From the NCBI GenBank assembly GCA_028724245.1, contig JAQYDI010000110.1, positions 1 to 36,182 of the forward strand: a stretch of 36,182 bases of DNA, read 5' to 3'. Numbering within the stretch: position 1 is the stretch's first letter; every line of letters starts with the position of its first letter. This DNA comes from Lachnospiraceae bacterium. GTDB lineage: Bacteria; Bacillota; Clostridia; Lachnospirales; Lachnospiraceae. A model generated the notes under the pieces. It saw only the letters and a list, made by a program, of their open reading frames with translations. It ran no database searches and had not been told where the DNA came from. Below, in pieces: positions 29,828-36,182 of the stretch. A program made the translations under genes and the position numbers.

Positions 29828-30914
29828 GTCCGGTACATCTGATGATTTCCTTCACAACCAGCTGAAGCGCTGCTGTAGGCTGACCAATCAGCTTGGAATC
29901 CAGATACATGGGTTCGGAATTGACATAAACCGCCTTTTTACCATCCGGAATGATCGCCATAACGATTTTTACCATCAGCCAGATCAGAGGGATCCAGATC
30001 AGTGTCATGGTAATATTGAAACATGTATGGGCATTGGCGATCTGTCTGGAGATCACCTCAATTTCAGGTCCCTTCGGCGAGATGTACTGGATCAGTGCCG
30101 CATAGGGCTTTACAAACCAGATAAATAACAGACAGCCTGAAATATTGAAAATACAGTGTGCTACTGCGGTTCTCTTCGCATCTCTGGGCTGTCCGATACT
30201 TGCCAGCAGGGCCGTAATCGTGGTTCCGATATTGTCGCCAAGAAGGATGGGAATGGCACCGGCCAGCCCCAGCATACTGCTGACTCCATCCGGACCCGGC
30301 TGCGCGGCGAAATTCTGAAGAACGGCAATCGTTGCACTGCTGCTTTGTACCACCAGCGTCATCAGGGTACCCACAGCCACGCCCAGTACAGGCACATCGG
30401 CAACTTTTGCAATCATATCGGTAAATACAGGGCTGGATGCCAGAGGCTTCATCACGCTTCCCATGGTCTCAATTCCCAGAAACAGAAGACCAAACGCAAA
30501 AATGGTCTGACCGATATTTTTCGCTTTTTCCGATTTCACCAGAAAATTAACGATAAATCCGACAAAAATAATCAGATAAATATAATCACTTAACTTAAAT
30601 GCTATGATCTGTGCCGTCATGGTAGTACCAATGTTGGCACCCAGAATGATACTGATCGCCTGCGGCAGATTCATAAGACCCGCACTGACAAAACCGATTG
30701 CCATAACCGTAGTGGCACTGCTGCTCTGCAGAACTGCAGTCGTCAGCGCCCCGGCAAGCACTCCCAGAATCGGATTTTTTGTCAGCATGGCCAGAATACT
30801 TTTCATCTTTTCCCCGGCAGCTTTCTGCAGGCAGTCACTCATCATGTTCATTCCGAAAATAAATACTGCCAGACCACCCAATAAGCCAAAGATTACTTCC
30901 ATGGTACTGTTCAT
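29778..30914 (-). CDS. Na/Pi cotransporter, membrane part (frameshifted)
   Basis: A 378-residue sodium-dependent phosphate transporter of the NptA/PNaS family. Two inverted membrane repeats each carry the QSSSAT motif (VLQSSSATTVMAIGF near 60, VVQSSSATIAVL near 190). LGANIGTTMTA and LGDNIGTTITA are the paired glycine motifs. The last 14 residues (GWRKSEGTDFCAGHE) are out of frame: a single extra G on the minus strand near 29824 cuts off the PhoU-like domain encoded at 29207-29827. The transport core is complete; regulation by the tail would be lost unless the shift is a sequencing error. AGGAGG precedes ATG. It follows the PstS-like gene by 19 bp. Confidence 0.88.
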   Translation of the reverse strand: MNSTMEVIFGLLGGLAVFIFGMNMMSDCLQKAAGEKMKSILAMLTKNPILGVLAGALTTAVLQSSSATTVMAIGFVSAGLMNLPQAISIILGANIGTTMTAQIIAFKLSDYIYLIIFVGFIVNFLVKSEKAKNIGQTIFAFGLLFLGIETMGSVMKPLASSPVFTDMIAKVADVPVLGVAVGTLMTLVVQSSSATIAVLQNFAAQPGPDGVSSMLGLAGAIPILLGDNIGTTITALLASIGQPRDAKRTAVAHCIFNISGCLLFIWFVKPYAALIQYISPKGPEIEVISRQIANAHTCFNITMTLIWIPLIWLMVKIVMAIIPDGKKAVYVNSEPMYLDSKLIGQPTAALQLVVKEIIRCTGLGWRKSEGTDFCAGHE

Positions 30915-30933
30915 CTTTTCTCCTCCTGTCAGC

Positions 30934-31833
30934 TTACCGCTGATTCAACTCATCCCATTTTTCTATATGACCGATATAAATTTCCTTCAATTCGTCCAGT
31001 GATATGGTATCCAGCGGATTATTCTTTTCCGCAATAACCACAATGGAATCCCTGGCAATCAGTTCATAATCCAGCAGCTCCTGTTCATAATCCTTCAGGC
31101 TTCTGGAAGACATGCCAAAATCGCATTTTCCGGCCATGGCCTGAGTCAGACCCTCTGAAGAATCGGTTGCTGTTACCGTGATTACTGCATTCGTATTGAT
31201 CTTTTCATATGCTTCCGCCAGCTGTTCCATAAGCGGTGCTGCCGAAGTGGAGCCTTCTATGGTGATGCTGCCTTTGGCTTTGTTTGACAGGAAAGAGCTG
31301 CTCTTTGCCACTGCTTCATACTCTTTTCCCACAATTTCCTGACCTGCTCCATGTACATAGGTTAAAAAATCCTGTTCAAGATCACTTAATTTTCCGGAGT
31401 ACGCCAGATAAAAATCACGGCTCAGCGGATATTTGTCATGATCCTCCGCACTCTTACCTTCCACCTTCAGCACTTTGACATTTTCCTGACCTGTCAATGC
31501 TGCTTTTGACACATAACCGATGGCGGATGCATCCGATGCCACCTTATCGATTACCTCATCAGAGTTTTCTGCGATCACCGCATCTGTTCTGGTCAGATCG
31601 GACTGTCCGTTTCCGGCATCACCCTCAGCCGGAAAACCTGCCAGCCCTGCAAAAGCGCTTCTGGTTCCCGAGCCTTCTTCTCTGGAAATCACCTGAATAT
31701 CACCCAGCTGATCCAGTCCTTCCACGACCGTACTTTCTTCCTGCGTTTTTTCCTGCTGCTGCCCGCAGCCCGCCAGAAGAAAAAGGAAACTTACAAGAAG
31801 AACGGCAGTTTTTATGTATTTTCTATTCATCAT
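30934..31833 (-). CDS. PstS-like phosphate-binding lipoprotein, circularly permuted
   Basis: A 299-residue lipoprotein: signal peptide ending LLAGC (acylated Cys23). The lobe order is reversed compared with classical PstS. GDIQVISREEGSGTRSAF, IGYVSKAAL and YPLSRDFYLAY, normally C-terminal, come first. GSITIEGSTSAAPLMEQLAE, DFGMSSRSLKDYEQ and IAEKNNPLDTISLDELKEIY, normally N-terminal, come second. The phosphate-binding GSTS and REEGSGTR motifs are kept. The start at 31833 has GGAGGG upstream. It lies 50 bp after the polyphosphate kinase gene. No PstCAB is nearby, so it may hand phosphate to another system or act as a sensor. Confidence 0.85.
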   Translation of the reverse strand: MMNRKYIKTAVLLVSFLFLLAGCGQQQEKTQEESTVVEGLDQLGDIQVISREEGSGTRSAFAGLAGFPAEGDAGNGQSDLTRTDAVIAENSDEVIDKVASDASAIGYVSKAALTGQENVKVLKVEGKSAEDHDKYPLSRDFYLAYSGKLSDLEQDFLTYVHGAGQEIVGKEYEAVAKSSSFLSNKAKGSITIEGSTSAAPLMEQLAEAYEKINTNAVITVTATDSSEGLTQAMAGKCDFGMSSRSLKDYEQELLDYELIARDSIVVIAEKNNPLDTISLDELKEIYIGHIEKWDELNQR

Positions 31834-31882
31834 ACAGCCCTCCTCAGGCATCTGATTTTTCCCCTGCTTACTTTTTTCCTAT

Positions 31883-34075
31883 TTACTTTTCCTTTGCTGC
31901 TTTTTCCGCATTGCTGTAGGCCATTGCATAAAATACTTCCTGTGAATTTACCTTCACATCGCCCAGTCTGCGGTCCACATAACTGCCGTCTGCGGTCAGG
32001 CGTTTGCCCTTTTCATCATCGCTCATCATGATCTCAAACATCCGGTCAAGGCGTTCCTTCAATGTTTCATCAAGAACCGGTGCGGCCACTTCCACACGGC
32101 GGACCGTATTTCTGGTCATGAAATCAGCCGACGCAATATATACTTTTTCGCGTTCCTTCGTACCAAACCGGTAAATTCTGGAATGCTCCAGAAAACGTCC
32201 CACAATGCTTACAACTTTAATGTTGTCCGTATAGCCCTTTACTTCCGGAATCAGACAGCAGATTCCTCTGACGATCATCTCGATCTTTACGCCTGCCTGA
32301 GAAGCTTCTATTAATTTATTGATAATGACTTTATCTGTAAGGGAATTGATCTTAATACCTATATAAGCATCTTCTCCCTTCTTTGCATGGTCGATTTCTT
32401 CATCGATCATGTTAAGTACTTTATTCTGCAGGCACTTGGGAGCCACCAGCAGACAACTGGTCTGTTCCACCGTTTCGCCTTTTAACAGAGCGGCAAAAAC
32501 TTCTGCTGCTTCTTTACCGATTTCCTGATTGGCTGTGATCAGGGACAGATCCGTGTACATGGCAGAGGTTTTCTCATTGTAATTGCCGGTTCCGATCTGT
32601 GTAATGTAAGATACGCCTTCTTCTGTTTTTCTGGAAATCAGGCAGAGTTTGGAATGTACCTTATATCCATTTAAACCATAAATCACTCTGCAGCCTGCAT
32701 CCTCCAGTTTTCTGGAGTACTCGATGTTGCTTTCTTCATCGAAACGTGCCCGCAGTTCCACCAGAACAACCACTTCTTTTCCATTTTCAGCAGCTTCAAC
32801 CAGCGCATCCACGATCTGACTCTTGTTGGCCAGACGATATAATGTCATTTTGATGGATACCACGCTGTCATCTCCCGCCGCCTCATAAAGCAGGTTGATA
32901 AAAGGACGGATACTCTCAAATGGATAAGATAACAGTACATCCTTTTTCATGATCTGCGGAATCAGCGGACATCTGTCATTTAACGCAGGTGTCATTCTCG
33001 GTGTTCTTCTCTGATAGAAAAGACTTTCCTGATCCGTATTTCTCAGATAGCCCTGAATGGCAAATACAAAGGACATATCCAGCGGAACGGTGGATAAAAA
33101 TACGTGATCCTTCTCCACATGAATATCTTTGCATAAAGAACTGATCATTTTTTTATCCAGTTCTCTGGAAAGTTCCATTCTGACCGGATTCATCCTCTTT
33201 CTCTGTTTGATCAGGTTCTCCATGGCATCTCTGTAATCCAGATCCTCGTCATAAATCGTTTCTGTATCTATATCTGCATTTCTTGTCACACGAAGGAGAG
33301 ATTTTTCTTTGACCTCATAATTTTTAAACATCTTGGGAAGGAAATGAAGAATCAGTTCCTCGGAAAGCATGAATGTTCCTTTTCTGGTAGGAATATCGAT
33401 CAGACGCTTGAAAACGTTATTGCTGCAGGGAATGATGGCTGTTTTGGTCTTTCCGCCTTTTGTCTCCAGCAGAGCTACGGCATAGATATCCTTGTTTTTC
33501 AGGAACGGAAAGGGCTGCTGCTTGCTTACAATATTTGCCGACAGATACGGTGCGATTTCATGATCAAAATAAGCTTCCAGAAGTTTGCCTTCCTCAGCGG
33601 ACAATTTATTAAAATTGATCAACCGTACCCCTTTGGGTTCCAGTTCTCCCATGAGCTGCTCATAGATTGCGGCCTTCTTCTGATCCAGTTCTCTGGTGGC
33701 CTTCAGAATCGCCTTCACCTGCTCTTCGCTGGTCATATTGGTCTTGTTTTCACGTACCACTTCCGAAGACTCCATCTGATCCATCAGTGTACCAACTCTT
33801 ACCCTGTAAAATTCATCCAGATTTGACTGGTAAATAGAAGCAAATGTCAGCCGTTCTGCCAGAGGCACCGCCGGATTTCCTGCTTCATTCAACACTCTTT
33901 CATTAAATTTCAGCCATGACAGCTCCCTGTTCATCATATACGGAATATCTGTTCTCTTTTCTGTCATCTTCTCTGATTTTTTCATCTGAATAGTCCCTTT
34001 CTCACAGACTTTTTCTTCTTTTTTCATTTTTTCCAGGCAGTCAATCAGCCACTGCAAAAAACGATTCCAGGTCAT
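31883..34075 (-). CDS. ppk1: Polyphosphate kinase 1
   Basis: A 730-residue PPK1, which reversibly polymerises the terminal phosphate of ATP into polyphosphate. The N domain starts YMMNRELSWLKFNERVLNEA near 47; the head domain lies at about 130-330. C1 has GYKVHSKLCLISRKTEEGV with the autophosphorylated His at about 474. C2 has IYRFGTKEREKVYIASADFM, with the second active-site His just before it near 631. The ATG at 34075 has GGAGG 9 bases upstream; a later start near MKKSEKM is possible because the first 45 residues are a Lys/Glu-rich extension. It heads a phosphate operon with the PstS-like and Na/Pi genes. Confidence 0.95.
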   Translation of the reverse strand: MTWNRFLQWLIDCLEKMKKEEKVCEKGTIQMKKSEKMTEKRTDIPYMMNRELSWLKFNERVLNEAGNPAVPLAERLTFASIYQSNLDEFYRVRVGTLMDQMESSEVVRENKTNMTSEEQVKAILKATRELDQKKAAIYEQLMGELEPKGVRLINFNKLSAEEGKLLEAYFDHEIAPYLSANIVSKQQPFPFLKNKDIYAVALLETKGGKTKTAIIPCSNNVFKRLIDIPTRKGTFMLSEELILHFLPKMFKNYEVKEKSLLRVTRNADIDTETIYDEDLDYRDAMENLIKQRKRMNPVRMELSRELDKKMISSLCKDIHVEKDHVFLSTVPLDMSFVFAIQGYLRNTDQESLFYQRRTPRMTPALNDRCPLIPQIMKKDVLLSYPFESIRPFINLLYEAAGDDSVVSIKMTLYRLANKSQIVDALVEAAENGKEVVVLVELRARFDEESNIEYSRKLEDAGCRVIYGLNGYKVHSKLCLISRKTEEGVSYITQIGTGNYNEKTSAMYTDLSLITANQEIGKEAAEVFAALLKGETVEQTSCLLVAPKCLQNKVLNMIDEEIDHAKKGEDAYIGIKINSLTDKVIINKLIEASQAGVKIEMIVRGICCLIPEVKGYTDNIKVVSIVGRFLEHSRIYRFGTKEREKVYIASADFMTRNTVRRVEVAAPVLDETLKERLDRMFEIMMSDDEKGKRLTADGSYVDRRLGDVKVNSQEVFYAMAYSNAEKAAKEK

Positions 34076-34206
34076 GTGTTTATATCCTCCACTTATGGGT
34101 ATGCCCCGCCTGTTATATCCATGCAGGATATTCCCATAATCACAAAGAACTGTACTATCCCAATATCAAATCAAAGAGGTTTTTATGTAAAATACATGTA
34201 AAATTT

Positions 34207-34233
34207 AAAAAGAATCCCGTTCCGTGAGATTCT
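34207..34233 (-). terminator. Second minus-strand hairpin before ppk
   Basis: AGAATC (34211-34216) pairs with GATTCT (34228-34233). The minus strand continues TTTTTAAATTT. It follows the stronger terminator at 34276-34312. Confidence 0.5.
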
Positions 34234-34275
34234 CTGTCTGCGGCGGAACCACTTCAGTGACATGTTCCTTTCCGC

Positions 34276-34312
34276 AAAAAAAGCTTTGACGTACGATATA
34301 AACGCCAAAGCT
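34276..34312 (-). terminator. Terminator of the LTA-synthase-like gene
   Basis: AGCTTTG (34282-34288) pairs with CAAAGCT (34306-34312). On the minus strand TTTTTTT follows. It lies 16 bp after the sulfatase stop codon. Confidence 0.8.
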
Positions 34313-34322
34313 AAAAAAATAT

Positions 34323-34367
34323 CGTAACTATTCAGAGCCAACCTCGAAAACACTGTGTGTTTCCTCC
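34323..34367. repeat. Half-copy of the palindromic repeat at a gene end
   Basis: About 45 bases match the left arm of the 19989-20132 element with two differences (CGTAACTATTCAGAGCC and AACCTCGAAAACACT are shared blocks). No matching right arm is present. The segment encodes the last residues (THSVFEVGSE) and the stop of the LTA-synthase-like gene. Confidence 0.65.
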
Positions 34368-35965
34368 CCAAACACCTTATCCCAGTAATCATAATTCAGC
34401 GTAACCTTTGAAAGATTGAATTTATTCTTTACAAGATCCTTCACATTCTGCACATATTCCTCTGAAACCTGTGCCCCTGCTTCCGCGGTAACCCTTCCCC
34501 CGGCGGCATCATAGACAGCCTGATCGGTCTTCCAGCTGTAGTCAGGCCAGATTACCAGCGGAAATGCATCTGAAAACACATCACGCCCCACCAGCAGTCT
34601 GGAATCATATTCCACACCGAACAGATTGGACAGCGTCGGCAGAATATCAAGACTGTACACAGGTTCACTGATTTCCTTCGCCATATGTTTCAGGTACGTT
34701 TCCAGACATCCCGACCAGATGATCAGACCATTCCTGTCCCGTGTGAATTTATTCAGTTCTGATTCCTCACACCCATACAGTTCCGGCAGATAATTTCTGC
34801 TGTTTCCCCAGGTATCCCCTGCCTCCAGACCATAAGGATAATGATCGGAAGTCATACAGATTACCGTATCTTCCAGAATACCGGCTTTCTCCAGCCGGGA
34901 AACCAGACTGCGCATTCCATACTCCAGTTCCAGCTGGGAAGCATAATACGCCTTTACCGTATCTGAAAAATTCAGCCGTGAAACCGCTTCCCAGTTTTTC
35001 CTGCTCATGGCATTGCCGGTCTGAGAATAGCCGCAATGTCCCGATACCGTCATATAATAAACGCTGAACGGCTGCTTATCAATATATCTGGGAACGGTGA
35101 AATCCATCATCTCCAGATCGCTCTGGGGCCAGCAGTTTTCCACGCCTTCTTCCATACCGTTGCCCATACCCAGAAACGATGAGTATCCAAAATTGGTATG
35201 TGTTTTGTTCCGTCCATAATAGGTGTAGCTGTTGTTATGATAAGCTTCACTGAAATACCCCAGACGTGACAGCTGATTTCCGATAGTCAGATACAGATTA
35301 TGTCCCTCTGTCCTGCGGATACTTTTTACCCCTTCTGCAGGAATCATGCCCATCAATTCTGAAAACTCTCCTGTTGAAGTGCTTCCTCCCCAGGCCGGCT
35401 GATAATAATCGGAAAAATAAAAGCCGTTATGGATCAAACGATAAAGAGTTGGCATCAGTTCCTCATTCACCGCATAAGGGCTGAACGCCTCTGCGCAGAT
35501 AAGAATCAGATTTTTGCCTTTAAACAGACCGGTATATTCATTTTGTAAAGTTCCCTGCTGAGACGCGAGATACACACTCAGATTTTTTAAAGCGGTATCA
35601 CTCTCAGCAGATGCCAGTCCATTAAAATCAATCTCCATCTCATTTCTTCCGTATACAGGCACCTGCGGATCTGCTTCCGCTGCCGATCCGCTATTCTCAT
35701 CTGTCTGTGCCGATCCATCACCATTCTCATCCATTTGAGCAGTAGACGCTTTTTCTTTCCCATCCATCTGCCGGGAATCCACAACGACAAATTCAGCCGT
35801 ATCCTTTTCGCCGGTGATGCCATTCACCGCCTCCATCCGGATCGTCGTAAGAAGTCCAAAGGTTCGTGCTGACAGATCAAATTGATACCCTTCCCGATAC
35901 ACCGGACTGATACCCGCAAACAGGCTTCCCGCCAGATAACAGAAAACAGCAGTGACAACCGTCAC
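34328..35965 (-). CDS. LTA-synthase-type sulfatase, 5'-truncated
   Basis: A 545-residue frame with the extracellular phosphatase-superfamily domain of lipoteichoic-acid synthases: LILICAEAFSPYAVNEELMP (metal Glu), AWGGSTSTGEFSELMG near 190 with the likely nucleophile Thr, YYMTVSGHCGYSQTG and VICMTSDHYPYGL (Asp and His ligands). A low-complexity Asp/Glu/Ala/Gln linker lies before it. Full enzymes have five membrane helices first; here only the last (VTVVTAVFCYLAGSLFAG) remains. The frame continues upstream without a stop into the terminal repeat, as far as the TAG of the repeat's gene, so a mobile element replaced the 5' end. The start given is GTG without a good ribosome site. Likely non-functional. 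Confidence 0.78.
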   Translation of the reverse strand: MTVVTAVFCYLAGSLFAGISPVYREGYQFDLSARTFGLLTTIRMEAVNGITGEKDTAEFVVVDSRQMDGKEKASTAQMDENGDGSAQTDENSGSAAEADPQVPVYGRNEMEIDFNGLASAESDTALKNLSVYLASQQGTLQNEYTGLFKGKNLILICAEAFSPYAVNEELMPTLYRLIHNGFYFSDYYQPAWGGSTSTGEFSELMGMIPAEGVKSIRRTEGHNLYLTIGNQLSRLGYFSEAYHNNSYTYYGRNKTHTNFGYSSFLGMGNGMEEGVENCWPQSDLEMMDFTVPRYIDKQPFSVYYMTVSGHCGYSQTGNAMSRKNWEAVSRLNFSDTVKAYYASQLELEYGMRSLVSRLEKAGILEDTVICMTSDHYPYGLEAGDTWGNSRNYLPELYGCEESELNKFTRDRNGLIIWSGCLETYLKHMAKEISEPVYSLDILPTLSNLFGVEYDSRLLVGRDVFSDAFPLVIWPDYSWKTDQAVYDAAGGRVTAEAGAQVSEEYVQNVKDLVKNKFNLSKVTLNYDYWDKVFGEETHSVFEVGSE

Positions 35966-35998
35966 AAACGCCGCAGGTACAACAGGCTTTCTATTAAA

Positions 35999-36136
35999 AA
36001 CTATAATTGAGCAAATACTGAAAATTGCACAAAGCTATCCCACCAGTTTTAGTACATCTTCCAAAGACATTCCATTGTGAATGGATTGATATAAGGCTGT
36101 TACCTGTTCTTCCCGGATTTTTCTTTGGAAGTACCG
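35999..36136 (-). repeat. Right copy of inverted terminal repeat
   Basis: Reverse complement of 1-138. It abuts the truncated LTA-synthase-like gene at 35998. A further 46 bp of the element are visible up to the window edge. Confidence 0.85.
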
Positions 36137-36182
36137 ATAGCCTTCTTCAAAACTGCAGTAGGCCCCATTATATGTACAGCAC
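36035..36182 (-). CDS. 3' end of the unknown repeated gene (second copy, partial)
   Basis: This frame enters from the right edge and ends with TAG at 36037-36035. The 48 visible residues begin near CTYNGAYCSFEEGYRYFQRK and end in SLEDVLKLVG, identical to the left copy where both are present. The family is unresolved; a transposase is likeliest because the gene is repeated, ends close to the repeat boundary and interrupts another gene. Confidence 0.5.
   Translation of the reverse strand, partial: CCTYNGAYCSFEEGYRYFQRKIREEQVTALYQSIHNGMSLEDVLKLVG

Noticed and set aside
34200..34320. Small structured RNA gene downstream of the sulfatase
   Set aside because: Three hairpins are present, but they are explained by tandem terminators; no promoter for a separate RNA is visible.
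34183..34392. Small minus-strand ORF
   Set aside because: It overlaps the end of the sulfatase gene in another frame and spans two terminators.
1..36182. Circular molecule or plasmid because both ends match
   Set aside because: The ends match as inverted, not direct, repeats, and no replication or partition gene is present.

Overview
The window looks like chromosome of a spore-forming, Gram-positive anaerobe of the Clostridia, most likely Lachnospiraceae. Reasons: two cotJ spore-coat loci, purine-rich AGGAGG-type ribosome sites before most genes, clear sigma-A promoters, and family types common in that group (permuted PstS-like lipoprotein, condensation/DUF6320-type protein, C_GCAxxG_C_C protein, URO-D-type methyltransferase). 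Assignment to a genus is not possible from sequence alone. I saw no rRNA, tRNA, CRISPR array or phage structural gene.

Layout. Both ends stop inside two inverted copies of one repeat (1-138 and 35999-36136) carrying the 3' end of the same unknown gene, so the assembly probably broke at a multicopy element. 137-2860 (minus) is a three-gene operon: a LarE-like PP-loop sulfur transferase followed by TrpB-like and TrpA-like proteins that have both lost their catalytic residues. 3130-5783 (plus) holds a PduL-type phosphotransacylase and a condensation-domain membrane protein. 6133-11684 is a cotJA-cotJB-cotJC operon whose cotJC is split by a 4.4-kb element (6550-10945). The element encodes a large serine recombinase, a small partner ORF, a secreted FnIII-repeat protein and, remarkably, its own fused cotJAB plus intact cotJC. 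Removing the element at a 3-bp ACC core restores a 200-codon cotJC exactly in frame, so it is a strong candidate for a skin-like, developmentally excised element that brings a backup of the operon it interrupts.

11868-18184 is a mixed set of housekeeping and accessory genes: C_GCAxxG_C_C redox protein, two HAD phosphatases, a two-gene unknown membrane/coiled-coil operon, a URO-D family protein, a VOC protein with an MBL-fold hydrolase, and a DUF1622 membrane protein. 18490-28310 (plus) starts with a sodium:solute symporter, then two PLP C-S lyase/transsulfuration enzymes, an M20 peptidase, a glutathionyl-hydroquinone-reductase-like GST and a four-gene amino-acid ABC operon with an embedded GNAT. 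Together these suggest uptake and breakdown of cyst(e)ine or S-conjugates.

28428-35999 (minus) has a VOC protein, a deleted DUF2971 relic, then a phosphate-themed run: Na/Pi cotransporter (frameshifted before its PhoU domain), permuted PstS-like lipoprotein and polyphosphate kinase, and finally an LTA-synthase-type sulfatase truncated at its 5' end by the terminal repeat. A 144-bp palindromic, MITE-like element sits at 19989-20132, with relatives at 5811-5853 and at the 3' end of the LTA-synthase gene.
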